Source of the DNA: Plasmopara viticola
Lineage: Eukaryota; Oomycota; Peronosporomycetes; Peronosporales; Peronosporaceae
Direction: 5' to 3'
Assembly (NCBI GenBank): GCA_001695595.3
Contig: MBPM02000011.1
Coordinates: 1,054,001-1,118,000 of the forward strand
DNA: 64,000 nt
Below are positions 1 to 10,720 of this stretch, in pieces (positions within the stretch are counted from its first letter, which is position 1; the number at the start of each line of letters is the position of its first letter). Position numbers and translations under genes: made by a program. The notes beneath the pieces are model-generated. The model saw only the letters and a list, made by a program, of their open reading frames with translations. It ran no database searches and was not told where the DNA came from.

Positions 1-329
1 GCCCGCTTAAAACTCAATACCATGTGTCCTTGTACCTTAAATGTACCTCAAGACCCGCTTGAGCACTTGCCACTGAGTTTGACATGTTTCTGTCGCAAAT
101 TGGCTGAAAATTTCCACTGCTGCCGCGAGGCCTGGCCGGATACATACCGTAAGATACATAATGCACACTACCGCATTTCGCTAGGGTACCTCAGTCATGG
201 TCACGCCATGCTTCCAACCATCTTCACAAATATTCTTAGTCAGTTTGAGACCCGGATCTTGAGGTGTCTTGACCGAGTTACTGGCATCCATTTTAAACTT
301 GTGCAAAGTGTTACTTGCAAACTTATTCT

Positions 330-1270
330 GTCGCATCGAAATAGCTTCACTTGTCATGTCTTACTCAATATCGATTCCGAGGAAGAATGTAAACTGGCCC
401 ATATCAGTCATTTCAAAACAATCACTTAATGCTTGCTTGGTATCTTGAAGAATCTTGAAACTGCTGCTTGCTTGTCAACGTAAAGAGCCACAAAGATCAT
501 GTCTTGATCGTTTCGCATCAGCTAAATGCAGTGGTATGACTCCCACTTCTTGAAAACAAGCAAAATCATGAACTTGTCAATGGACTTCTTTCACATGCGA
601 GGTGACTGTTTCGGGCTGTATAGTGACCGCTTGAGCATACAAACAAAATCCGAGTGCTCTCGAATCACAAAGCTGTCCGGCTGCTCCAAGCATATGTCTT
701 CGTACAACAATCCGTTTAGGAAGGCTACCTTGACGTCCATCTGATGCAATGTGAGGTTGCACTTGGCAGCAAGAATAAGCAGAGCCCGAATCGAGGTAAA
801 CTTGGCCACCGATGCCAACGTTTCTTCACAGTCGATGCCATACTTCTGTGAGAAGCCTTTAGCTACAAGACGAGCTTTCAACCTTTCAATTTAATCGTCC
901 TATTTCTCTTCCACACAAAAAACACATCTACATTCAATCGCCGTGCGTCCTTCCGGCAATGGCGCAATCTCCCAAGTTTGATTCTTATGCAGATCTTAAC
1001 CTCCGAATCACAGACTTCCTACAACTTAACCGCGTCGCTGGATTTTATAGCCGACTTAAACAAAGTCGACATTTCTCTCACTGAACCTATGGCGTAAGCC
1101 GCCTCAATATTGATGCAGTCTCGTACTGCTGCCGACATCTTTTCAAGTCCACGACCTTCACTGAAGGTTCTAGGCTGCTTAATTCTTGGTATTTCTGTTG
1201 CTCTCTTGAGCGATTTATTTCGCTGGTGTCGTTTCCTGCCAACCTCAATGTCGACATCGGAAGTAGTCAT
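330..1270 (-). pseudogene. copia linker and reverse transcriptase remnant
   Basis: From 1270 downward the frame shows the linker that precedes copia RT (AIGSVREMSTLFKSAIKSSD), then after a frame break KARLVAKGFSQKYGIDCEET and LHQMDVKVAFLNGLLYEDI, the first RT blocks. Further down (about 520-330) a degraded LYVDK stands where YVDD should be, followed by a FFLGIDIE-like trace. At least three frame breaks are needed, so no active enzyme. Confidence 0.8.
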
Positions 1271-1554
1271 CTCTTCCTCTTGTGATTCTTTGTCAGTTTC
1301 TTACTCATCTTCGATGACGACCTCTTTATTGCAGTGATCATGCTTCCCAGTGTCAAAAAACATTTATATAAACTTGGCAACGCCACTGACTAGCACACAA
1401 CAGTTTTGTAGTTATTCGAACGATACGCTTTTACATGTTCAGAATAACCGATAAAGCGGCAGCGTTCCGACCTTGCATCAGATTTGGGGCATTTTTATTT
1501 GGGCCAAACAAAGCGTGGAAACCAAACACCTTAAGGTTTGCCAGCAATGGCTTT

Positions 1555-1938
1555 TTATCGGTCCAAATTTAGTAAGGTGAATTGTCGCGAGTAATGGCGC
1601 GTGCAGGACAACGATTTGGTAGAAAAAAAAGCAGCCATAAATGCTTCGCCCCAGTAGAAATTTAGTAATTCAGCGTGTTCCATCTTGCTCCTCGTGCACT
1701 CAATCAACGTTCGGTTCATGGGCTCAGCCACTCCATTCAGCTGTGGAGTGTACGGCAAAGTGAACTTTTGAGCGATCCTTCGGTCACTGCAAAACTTGGC
1801 CATACTTTGCGATGTATATTCTCCACCGTTGTCACTGCGAAGTGACTTGACTCGATATCCGGTCTTCGTTTCAGCAAGCGCAACATATTTAGCAAACTTG
1901 GCAGCAACTTTGAATTTGTTGCGCAGCAAGTATACCAT
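1555..1938 (-). pseudogene. copia integrase core remnant
   Basis: The frame carries the second catalytic aspartate block LRSDNGGEYTSQSM and PYTPQLNGVAEPMNRTL, the integrase (DDE) core. The family glutamate-containing motif normally reads NGVAERMNRT; here the R is P. The first part of the core (normally with the HHCC finger) lies upstream in other frames around 1940-2300, heavily damaged. Confidence 0.85.
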
Positions 1939-2401
1939 TCAAAAGGGTGACTTATTGTCAATAAATGTGACGAAATATCGCTTTCCACTAAAAGTAGGCG
2001 TCTGCATGGGGCCACAAATATCACTTTGAACGACCTTCAGCACTTGTTTTGCACGGTTAGGCGATGACTTGTTGCAGCTTCTACGAGTTTGTTTGCCCTG
2101 CGAACATCCGTCACACGCCTTCCACTGCTAAAAATCGCAATGTCAACACCACTTCCATATCCAATCCACTAAAGCCTATATGACCAAGTCGGAGGTGCCA
2201 GAGGTACGAATTGATCTCCCCTTGTATCCTATCGAAGTTGTCACATTTGACATCTCAGCTGGACTCGGTGTCATGCAGAGCTTAAACAGTCTTCGCGAGA
2301 TCCAAGCTTTCATCGCAAACCTTTTGCATCGACAAAGCAACTATCTCGCTCAAAAGTAACTGGTCCGACATCCTTCGCAAAAAGCCCACTGAAAACAAAT
2401 T

Positions 2402-2734
2402 TCACAGTAGTTTCAAAATGTGCCATACACTTGTAAGCACACCTTTCTTAATTTCACGTGGTGTTTGCATTGACATAACTATGTCACCCATTCCAACCGC
2501 TTGAACAATTTCGTCATCAGCAAGGTGTACGTCAACCGGAGACATGACTTTATAGTTGATCGTATAGTCTTTCGAGTTCGTCATATGCTGAGTCGCACCC
2601 GAGTCTACCAGCCAAACACTGCTTGACTTGGTAGCACTTGAGTCACCACCCACCGAGAACAGAAATTCGCAAGAATCCAATGACCTTGTTCCCACAGCAA
2701 TGGCAAGACCACTTGTATGTGCACAAAACGTCAT
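2402..2734 (-). pseudogene. copia protease remnant
   Basis: The frame contains WLVDSGATQHMTNSKDYT, the active-site motif (DSGA) and following residues of copia aspartic proteases, then VHLADDEIVQAVGMGDIVM, also typical. It is separated from Gag and integrase by stops or frameshifts. Confidence 0.85.
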
Positions 2735-2856
2735 TTGCGCTTGTTGCTATCATCGGCCATGAACGCTTGCCCTTGCTTGTGCGCGGCTCCATCGATGCCG
2801 CCACCCTGTTCCTTGCGATTAATGTCCTCATGTAAAGTCCGAGACGTCACGAGCTC

Positions 2857-3375
2857 TCAAGTCAACGATTCAGTGCGTGACACCATTGCCGTGATGAGAA
2901 ATTGACACGATTCACTCAAGTTGCTCAGAAGCGTGACAACCAAGTTGTCCTCGCTAGCTGGAGCCTCGATCGCATCAAGCTGCTCTACTAGTGTCTTTAA
3001 CTTGTTAATGAGCTGAAGCACATCATCACCCTCATCCATTGTTGCTGTCGGGAAACACCGACGAAGGAAGAGTCGATTGGCGAGGCTCTTATTCTCAAAA
3101 CGTCCTTCGAGTTTTGACCATGCATCATGCGCGCCAGTCGCTGAACGAACCTGTGACAGCTGAAAACCTTCCATCGCAAGAAAGACGACCGCAAGCGCCT
3201 TGCGTGACTTTGTTTTAAAGGTTCCTTGGTCCAGCGAGGTGACGCATTGCTCCAACTTGATCTCGCTTCTAGCTACGTCCCAATGATCTTTTTCTCCCAA
3301 CACCATCTGCATCTTGTATTTCCAGTTGTGGAAACTAGTGCCGTCGAACTTGTTAATCCAGCTTGGCGTAGACGC
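2857..3375 (-). pseudogene. copia Gag remnant (UBN2-type)
   Basis: The translated minus strand reads NKFDGTSFHNWKYKMQMVLG, then a region with ARxMHDAWSKLEGRFENKS-like Gag features (here GAHDAWSKLEGRFENKSLANRLFLRR) and a LxxLxxLVEQLDAIEAP helix region. This is the usual arrangement of copia-type Gag (UBN2 family) before the zinc knuckle. The frame ends in a stop at 2857 and the zinc knuckle that should follow is only a scrambled CHCCG trace near 2700. Upstream reading is open to about 3375, but the start codon is not certain. Confidence 0.8.
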
Positions 3376-3429
3376 GTCCAGGGTGGCGAAGGCAGAGTCA
3401 TGGGGCGGGAAGGCAGAGTCAGCGGGGTT

Positions 3430-3441
3430 GAGCTTATAACC
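3430..3441 (-). other. Putative copia primer-binding site (half tRNA-iMet type)
   Basis: On the minus strand this reads GGTTATAAGCTC, placed just upstream of the Gag remnant. It is close to the site of the intact element (GGTTATGAGCCC at 57654-57665). Drosophila copia primes from the anticodon arm of a cleaved initiator tRNA-Met; this sequence fits that type. The flanking LTR end was not recognised. Confidence 0.5.
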
Positions 3442-5142
3442 AATTGGAATTGTTGCTTAGGCACTAGTTGGCAAAATGCAAAGTAAATATATTCAAGGTC
3501 CTTAATTCGCAGCTACTTGCTACCTCTAAGCCAATCATTCAGCTAAGACAAGCAATACGACTTACCGTTCGGGCGCAAACATCGTAAGTCCGCCTGTCCA
3601 CTCGCCTATCCATGACGTCACTGTTGCTTGATCGCAACGTTGACCGCAACCGATACCGGAGGCTTACCAGTTCTGTACTGCTGTTCGAGGCGTCCCCTTC
3701 AACAGTCATTCCGCAACATCAATAGGCTTTTAACAATGGTGGTCACACGAACGCATCATTTACAAATGTATGCAAACGGTCATTTGAGTCGCAAAATGAC
3801 TTTTGCAACAGGAGCATATGACTATTACTTGGCTCACTGGAATATATATGGACATGAATGAAAAATTTCTTGAAAAAGTTGCCAAGGCCCCCGCAACCTC
3901 TTTTTCTTATAAAATGGGGTTGGCGTTCGATGTCGATAATTTGCATATTTGGCACTACACCTTGCACAGCTATAAGTGCTTGTGGGTTGGCTCGACAAAG
4001 GTATCTATCTTATTCCAGCATTCGCCGTGGCTAGTACTGAAATTTACTTTGTTGATGTTATCCAGGGTCTGCTTACCTTGGGCTGTGAACGTTGACGTTT
4101 TGGACGGAGCTATTTAGGTGTCTGGATATCAAGCTACGAATTGTAACGACTGCGCATACAAACGGGCATACAGAGCATATGATGTGGAAGATTTTTAATG
4201 ACGCTCTAATACTTCTTAATGACGCACCATGAGAGTGCGAACGCTATACACACCTAATCATCCGTACTTTAAGATGTCCTGATATTTTTTTTATTTAAAA
4301 GAAGGAAACGTGATTTTCTTCTTGGAGAGCTTCAAATCTACCGGCTTATACCCTACATTAGGCGCTACTGGGGTGTACTAGAGCCTGTTCTTCCTGAGCT
4401 TCATGGCATTGAGTTTTCCCGTATACATCGAGCGCCTTGATGCATTTCACCTGCTTGGAAGCAGGAAAGCTGTAAATGCGGTCGACGCTTCAGGCATAAA
4501 CAACCGGCAATTCGTCCGAATTGTGCAAGCTCTGTTACGAGAAGACACTTTTGATCGGAGCTTTTGCGTAGTCAGTCTACGTAGTATTGGCTACAAAGAA
4601 TAATTGGTGTGACGGGTATACATGGCAGCTCACACAACAAGGGCGAGCACGCACATACAAGGTTTCCGATCCACGATCTTTTACGATATGTAGTGTTGTG
4701 GTAATCGATATGTGCGATAGATTGCAGTTGAAAGTCCTATTAAAATTAAAGTCTTTCATCACGTTTATATTATATGCATACAGATTGTATAATTGACTGA
4801 TCACTTATTGCTTTTTGCTTTTAGTAGTGGTGTCTTGCAACAGGTGAAGTACTCTCGTACTCCCCGCTGCGTCGGAAAGTTAAGCGACCGAATGTCTATT
4901 CATCGTAGAGTGGTGGCAATTCCGGCTTTAATACAAAAGACAATGTCTTTAGTTTTGGGCTCTATGATACTTATTACGCATTACAGAAGTTTTATACCAA
5001 GTCTCATTTTTGGCCAAAAATGCTGTGTACTTTTCTTTTTAATTTTAACACTTATTCACCTTTGCTTGATTTATTCAAATTATCATCATTGCGCCGTGAT
5101 TGGCTAGTGTAATGCGATGTTGTTTCGTCCGCTTAGTAAAAA
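3442..5142. other. Intergenic stretch, no supported gene
   Basis: This holds the presumed eroded 5' LTR side of the copia remnant and the upstream region of DCAF7. Open frames such as 3803-4117 (+) and 4403-4603 (+) have no recognisable domain, no conserved splice context and mixed composition, so they are not called. The last few hundred bases before 5143 are AT-rich and presumably carry the DCAF7 promoter. Confidence 0.5.
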
Positions 5143-6415
5143 ATGACAGTGCCCCAGCGCTCAGTCTTATGTGACCGTCCCTTTATCACGTACCCAACAC
5201 GAGACCGTCTATATGGTCTTTGCTGGAGACCAGATGTGAGCTCGCTACGCATTGCTGCCTCTACCTTTATTCCGGGCGAATACGCCAATAAAATCGAGGT
5301 TTTTGTGGCGACTTTGAATGTGCTATCAATACATTCTAAACTTTGTTGAAATCTATAGATTTTTCATCCGACAGCTAACCAGAAAGAGGTTGTTTCCGCT
5401 CTTGAAATCGACCATCCTTACCCACCCACCAAGATCATGTGGTCACCGGCCTCGCTTGGCTCACATCTGGAGCTGCTCGCCACGACCGCCGACTTTTTGC
5501 GACTTTGGACGATCTCGGACTCGTCGATTGAGCTGCACTCGAGATTTACGGGGGTCGGTAATCGGCCGCAGTCAGTTTAATTGACCACTCTAGACTTCTT
5601 ACATTGCTTGCTTTAGAAAAAGAATAACAACAACGCTTGCGCCCCATTGACCAGCTTTGATTGGAATGAGGTGGAACCCAACATCATCGGAACGTCGAGC
5701 ACAGGGAATACGTGCATCATTTGGGACATAAATGTACGCTTTGCAAGCTAGTTTTTTTGTGTTTGAAACTGTGGAGAGACTCTTTACACTTTGAGGCTGC
5801 AGCAACCAACGTCGCCGAAGAACCAAATTGTAACGCACGACACGGAGGTATACGACATAGCGTTTTCAAGTAGTGACCCGAATAAGTTTGCTTCAGTCGG
5901 AGGTGACGGGTCGATGCGAGTATTTGACCTGAGGTAAGTTGCGTGAAGCAGCTGAGTTTTCAGAGTTAACTTGACTTGTGGAATTTTGCAGGTCATTAGA
6001 GTCAAGTACCATCGTATACAAAACTCCGTGTGAGACACCCCTTCTCAGATTAGCGTGGAACAAACGGGACGACCGCTTTATTGCTACATTCGCCGATGAC
6101 AGCACCAACATTTCCATAATTGATCTTCGACGGCCCATTCATCCCATGGCAGAGTTAGACCAGCACAAGGGAGCTGTCAACTCAATGTCTTGGTCTCCTC
6201 ATTCACGATATGATCTGTGCAGTGCTGGTGAAGATAATACTGCGATTGTTTACGATATCTGCGCCCAAATGACTCACTCAGGGGAGAATGCGGAAGGGCC
6301 CTGCTACACTTTGTTAAAGTCTGACGAGCCCATCAATCAGATCCGCTGGTCTCCAACGGAACCGAACTGTATCGCTTTGTGCGACGAAAAGGCTTTGCAC
6401 GTTGTTCAAATGTAG
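5143..6415 (+). CDS. DCAF7: WD40 protein DCAF7/WDR68 (TTG1/LWD type)
   Basis: Five exons: 5143-5319, 5383-5553, 5617-5733, 5803-5933, 5992-6415, giving 339 residues against about 342 in animals. All introns are 58-69 nt and the joins keep phase (the first three phase 0, the last phase 2). The order of family blocks is complete: [32 protein letters not shown] with a TCIIWD repeat end, [49 protein letters not shown] and [19 protein letters not shown]7 is a WD40 scaffold that binds DYRK1A/HIPK2 kinases and DDB1-type ubiquitin ligases, and plant relatives (TTG1, LWD1) scaffold transcription factors. The first two donors (GTGCTA, GTCGGT) are weak, so exon ends there could shift slightly. It is convergent with the ligase gene downstream. 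Confidence 0.92.
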
Positions 6416-7326
6416 TAGCACATGTCTTGTTCGACGTATATTTGGGTCCCACTAGTTTTGACGTGTAAGATCAACTTGCACGGGGATGTTCGGGCTAAAT
6501 TATCACTGTAGAAAGACCGCTGTGCATGAAATTGTCTTTGTGTAGCGAATTAGGTCAATCGGGCAGACCATTTTTGAAAAATCCAGGACTGCAATTCATG
6601 TCTCGATCGAGAAAAAGGTGTGAAACAGTGTCGTGCTATTGAAATGTTTGGCAAAAAAATGCTTGGCAATTTTAGGTGACTGAAAATGTGTGTCTCTCAG
6701 CCCAGAAATTCATATAAATATTTAATGTTGATATTCCATCTCCTGTCGATTATAAATCCCCTTGTATGTCTCTCTATTCCTGAAATCATTGGCGCACATT
6801 ACACTTTCTATTGTGATATATTTTTCATTGCATTTTCAAAGGTGTTCATGTATACATTTCAAAAGGAGATATATAAAATCAATAGTTATTTTCCCTGGAA
6901 CTATAGGTGCACACATATTTGCACCAATAATTTATTGCATAATAGGCCCTTACACTTATGATGTAATTACCAGAATTGCTTAGCTTATGCACAGAAAAAA
7001 TAGTTCTTCTTACTCGCCGTAGGCGCCGCTTATAGTGGACGTTAAGGCTTTCAGTGTATTACTTCGCCGGTTACGACTCGAAGTATGTGGTTTGGAACCA
7101 ATAAGTGAAGTAAATCTCGAAGTGCGCAAAACACAATAATTACGGTACCAAAACCAGCGTTTTGCAGCTTGATTATTAGAAAGTTATCGTGCCTTCCTCC
7201 CTATACAAGGCCCTCTTTTACTTGTTTACTTAGCTTATCACATCTGTCCCAAAATTAGTTTCCAGCAAACCAAACTGGCATCAGGCCCAAGAGCTTCACT
7301 GATGTTCGCTGCGTAAAAACTTATGC
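6416..7326. other. Convergent intergenic region, AT-rich
   Basis: This spacer lies between the 3' ends of DCAF7 (+) and the AMP ligase (-). 6680-6990 is markedly AT-rich and contains an open frame with hydrophobic residues; it resembles neither a known gene nor a clear organelle insertion. No repeats or RNA genes were recognised. Confidence 0.5.
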
Positions 7327-8799
7327 TCAGGAATATAAGAGTTTGCCTGCCGGGCTGCATGGCAAAAAGTCTACCAACTCAATCGACAACGAATCGCGTG
7401 AGACCGGCAAGTCATGGTTTTTGCACCATTTTAATATGTCCAGCGCACCAAGATCAAGGTTGTTGACCTTGACAACACGTGCTCGAATTTCACCTTGCCT
7501 GCGGGTAGTGTCATTTTGCGTCAAAACAAGAGCATCTGTTACATGAGGATGCGCAACAAGGATTGCCTCGATCTCTTCAGGTAAGTACGTCATGCGCTGG
7601 CCCTGCGATCCGATCTCGACTGCCGGGCGAATTCGACCCTCGATCCAGAGGCAATTAACTTCGTTCTTGTCTTGCGTAATGATCCCACGGTCGGACGAAT
7701 GATAAGCTCCACTTAAACGGTCCATCATGCCCCCTACGACATACCCGATAGACTTCCATGGGGTTTCTATTATAATCTCTCCCTCGTCCGTCGTTTGAGA
7801 CTTTACTCCAGGCCACACACTGCCAACGTAAAGCAGTTTGTCGTTGCTATCCATCTTCTTCAATTCTTCACCAAACGTATATCCATTCAAGTTCCAAGCT
7901 GCTATGTATCCCGTTTCAGTCGTCCCGTAAACTTGCATGATAAGCAATCCATAATCGTCACGAACTCTCCGAATTAGCGGAAAGCTGGCACGACAGCCCG
8001 CGCAATACGGAACGTCAGCATACAGCTTAGTAGGTGGCAACGTGGCTAGGGCAGCATATGTCCCAGGCGTTCCGTAGAGAGCCGTAAAGAGTTTATTGCG
8101 CTGCACGAGTAAATTGTAGATTTCAATGGCGCTGGAGGCAAAACAGAGTTCCGATTGCGCATCGTACGGAGATGTGTACAGCGCAAAGATCGTGTTGATT
8201 GCAAAGGCATGACAAATTGATGTACCACAAATGATGCGCACTGGACATTCAGGGGAGAGCTGCCGACGTGTGGACTCGCCCTGAAGAAGCATGCGGTCCC
8301 AAGTGCACGCCACAACCTTGGGTTTGCCCACGCTGCCAGACGTGAGCAGACAAATGCAACCACTCTTGGCAATCTGTTCTTCTTGCATCCAAACCTTAGC
8401 TGCAGCTTCATTCGTCATGTCCGTATTGTCCTCGACACTCACGGACACGGTCGTGTCGTCCACCGTAAGAACTTTAGTAATACCCGTTTGGGTCTTTACA
8501 TGTCCTAAAAGTGTCACGCGGCTCTTGCTAACGAGAGGGCAGATACATTGTAGTCTCATTGCCGCCAACATACACGCCACACTTGTGCGGTCATTGTCCA
8601 GCACGAGGATGAAAGAATCGTTGCTTTGGATGCCGGCGCGCTTCAGCAAAGTCAGTCCCAATGGCTGCAGCTCCGCTTTTAACCCCCCTCGAAGAATCTT
8701 TGCGGGCTGCGTTTCAGCTTGGGTTATGGGTGGAGAGGTCGGACGCCCGTCTGTGTCGAAGAGCGTCAGCTCGCCGTGCTTGAGGCCCAGTTGCATCAT
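7327..8799 (-). CDS. AMP-binding (ANL superfamily) acyl-CoA synthetase-like enzyme
   Basis: Single exon, 490 residues, about the usual length of the ANL family. Core motifs are visible: P-loop-like A3 LLTSGSVGKPKVV (about 151-163), A5 YGTTETG (291-297), A7 YHSSDRG (366-372) and the C-terminal A10 PAGK with the catalytic lysine near 486. The fold is therefore an adenylating enzyme that activates a carboxylate with ATP. The hinge motif A8, normally GRxDxxIKxxG, reads GRIRPAVEIGSQG (388-400), losing the hinge aspartate and the IK pair; activity or substrate may be unusual. No peroxisomal tail or signal peptide is evident. The second Met is at residue 2; the start is fixed by the divergent neighbour only 62 bp away. 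The substrate cannot be told from sequence. Confidence 0.88.
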   Translation of the reverse strand: MMQLGLKHGELTLFDTDGRPTSPPITQAETQPAKILRGGLKAELQPLGLTLLKRAGIQSNDSFILVLDNDRTSVACMLAAMRLQCICPLVSKSRVTLLGHVKTQTGITKVLTVDDTTVSVSVEDNTDMTNEAAAKVWMQEEQIAKSGCICLLTSGSVGKPKVVACTWDRMLLQGESTRRQLSPECPVRIICGTSICHAFAINTIFALYTSPYDAQSELCFASSAIEIYNLLVQRNKLFTALYGTPGTYAALATLPPTKLYADVPYCAGCRASFPLIRRVRDDYGLLIMQVYGTTETGYIAAWNLNGYTFGEELKKMDSNDKLLYVGSVWPGVKSQTTDEGEIIIETPWKSIGYVVGGMMDRLSGAYHSSDRGIITQDKNEVNCLWIEGRIRPAVEIGSQGQRMTYLPEEIEAILVAHPHVTDALVLTQNDTTRRQGEIRARVVKVNNLDLGALDILKWCKNHDLPVSRDSLSIELVDFLPCSPAGKLLYS

Positions 8800-8861
8800 G
8801 GATTTTCTTTTTTAATGTGATACACACAACAATAAAGCCAAAGCATCCGATCAAGTTAACG
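8800..8861. promoter_or_regulatory. Very short divergent promoter region
   Basis: Only 62 bp separate the ligase start (8799, minus) from the ATG at 8862 (plus). Both promoters must overlap each other or lie within the opposite gene's 5' end. The segment is AT-rich with a T-tract and no recognised element. Confidence 0.5.
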
Positions 8862-10615
8862 ATGCAGCTTCCGACAAGTGATGAGAATGACGATAGAGAC
8901 AAAGTAAAACGCGAAGAAACTCGCGACAGTAAATTTAGCTGGACAAGTTCGAGCAGCAGGGAGTCGGAGGAAGAAATGCAACAAAAGAGTGACACATTGA
9001 GCTCTACAAGTACCAGCAGTGAGGAGGACAGCGATGGAGAAAGAAAGCCACGAGGACGGACGAGTAATAGTGTGGTGCATAGTGGTCTGTGTAGTAGAAA
9101 AACGGGTTCAAGCGCGTCAGACACAGGTGAGAGAAAGAGTGAGTCGGATGAGGAACCGCCCCTAGAGTTGAAATATAATATGAGAGGGAAGAGAAAGGTG
9201 AATGAGATGGAGAACGTTCTTGCAAAAATGAGAAAGTTCAAACGATTAAAAAGCCCGAAGCGATTGGGTCCGTTTGGCTCTAAAATTGTTAAAAAGGTCG
9301 AGCTCAATGGAATGCATCCGCTAGACGCAAATAACGTGGAAAAATTATATGATGAAAGTGGCAGAGTAGAAGATGGAGTAAAAAAGGTAGCTTCTGAGTC
9401 AGACACAGACGACGAGTGCTGGCAACAAACTGAAGAATGCAAGCGACGGTCTGAAAGGCTGGAAAAGAATGAACCTTCCGCAGACAGTATCGACGACTGG
9501 CGTGGAGATGAATGGGAAAGCGAGAATGTGTCTAATGACGATGGAAGCGACGAGGAAGTTGGGACCGCGGATATAACACAAGCAAAATTTGTGCTGCGAA
9601 ACATCACTTCGCGTGTTCCGCTTATTGAAGAAACGGCAATTTGTCGGGGAGTGAAGCTTTCGGGACCCCCGCTTGAGTTCGCTACGACGCACTTGGATGA
9701 GTATGCCCGGTAAGCAGAATTGGTTTTGGTGATTGTAGTTTCCAAATGATAAAGGTTTTTTAATGATAGGAAATTTCGATGGCCGCAACACGTTCGAAAT
9801 TTACGCACTACGAAGTAGGTTTTCTTGCATTGAAGCGCTTTCTACGGTGATTGACTTGTTTGCAGATTTTCGCAGGATCCGGCTGAAATTCTCGAGGATT
9901 ATGAAGTTTTGGCAGATCTTCGGCAGTCAGACCAAAGCGCATTTGAACCGCGTCAAAAGAGCCCATTTGCTCAAGTGCCACGCCCAATGCTAGCACTGGC
10001 TGCTAAAGCTTTGCGACGTTTGTCGCGAAAGCGGAAACGAGTCAGTCACAGTGAACAGCGAGAAGAGCGCACTCTGTCCACAACCACGCTATTGAATATT
10101 GCCCGGGCTGGTAGCAAATTTGGTGACCACTTTATCGAATCCTTGCTTTCTGCAAATGGAAAGGCGCTGCAAGGAATAGAAGACTATGACTTTGTATACG
10201 ACAACCGTTGCTGGTAAGAATGTATGCAAAGTGAGGTTACTAGCCGAAAACGCAAGAATATCTAATTCTGAATGTGTTGTACCTGCTTGTACCATAGGTC
10301 TTCGCTACCAACCAAGAAAAAGCCCATTGCGAATTGGAGATTTGTTTTTGAGCATTTGCAAAAATCCATGGGTACATTGGAAAGTGACATTGCTTGTTGT
10401 CCACCCCTCAAACAAATGTGAGTCGTGCATGGAAATTATGCACATTGTTACACTTGACTTGTTTTGCTGACTAGACTCTTGTTGCCAGAACTCTACTGCG
10501 CATAAAAAAGCGTCTTAAAAAGTTGTACGGATTTACTACGCAGCATGCGGAGCACGACGTCTTTGCGGACCCACCAGCCCAGACTGTCCAGCATGCAAAA
10601 GATCCAACGGAATGA
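8862..10615 (+). CDS. Acidic, serine-rich nuclear-type protein of unknown function
   Basis: Four exons: 8862-9709, 9866-10213, 10298-10417, 10489-10615, total 480 residues; all introns sit at phase 2 and use GTAAG/GTGAG donors. The ATG at 8862 (MQLPTSDENDDRD) is chosen because the open frame before it begins only with GTG. Residues 1-270 are low complexity, rich in S, E, D and K, with basic clusters such as RKPRGR and KRKVNEMENVL that could be nuclear localisation signals. The C-terminal half is more ordered: DPAEILEDYEVLADL, LLNIARAGSKFGDHFIESLL, IANWRFVFEHLQKSMGTLESDI, then LLRIKKRLKKLYGF. The last block looks like a helical conserved module, but I do not recognise the family. A nuclear role is inferred from composition only. 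Confidence 0.75.
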
Positions 10616-10720
10616 GTCAGTGCATAGTATCCGAACTTTAAACATCTTTTGCTTCAGCTTTAACTTTTCTTTCGTAATCATTGTAGATCTAACATTTAAA
10701 TCCACAAGCCGCGTCCAGCT

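Larger units (their letters stand above)
1..3441 (-). mobile_element. Degenerate Ty1/copia retrotransposon, cut by window edge
   Basis: Reading the minus strand from about 3440 down to 1 gives copia domains in the standard order: Gag, aspartic protease, integrase, linker, reverse transcriptase, then the start of the RNase H region (a degraded LKRVLRYI-GT stretch near 22-60). The reading frame is broken by many stops and frameshifts, so the element is dead. A putative primer-binding site lies upstream of Gag at 3430-3441. No 3' LTR is visible because the element runs off the left edge, and no matching 5' LTR could be delimited. Its Gag is clearly different from that of the intact element at 53.5-57.9 kb, so it belongs to another copia lineage. 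Confidence 0.9.

Noticed and set aside
3803..4117. 104-residue plus-strand frame upstream of DCAF7
   Set aside because: No homology recognised and no splice sites linking it to DCAF7.
6686..6961. AT-rich open frame resembling mitochondrial protein, possible organelle DNA insertion
   Set aside because: No recognisable mitochondrial gene segment; composition alone explains the open frame.
8714..9808. 364-residue minus-strand frame, Ser/Leu rich
   Set aside because: It is the antisense shadow of the acidic protein's exon 1; the low-complexity composition produces it.
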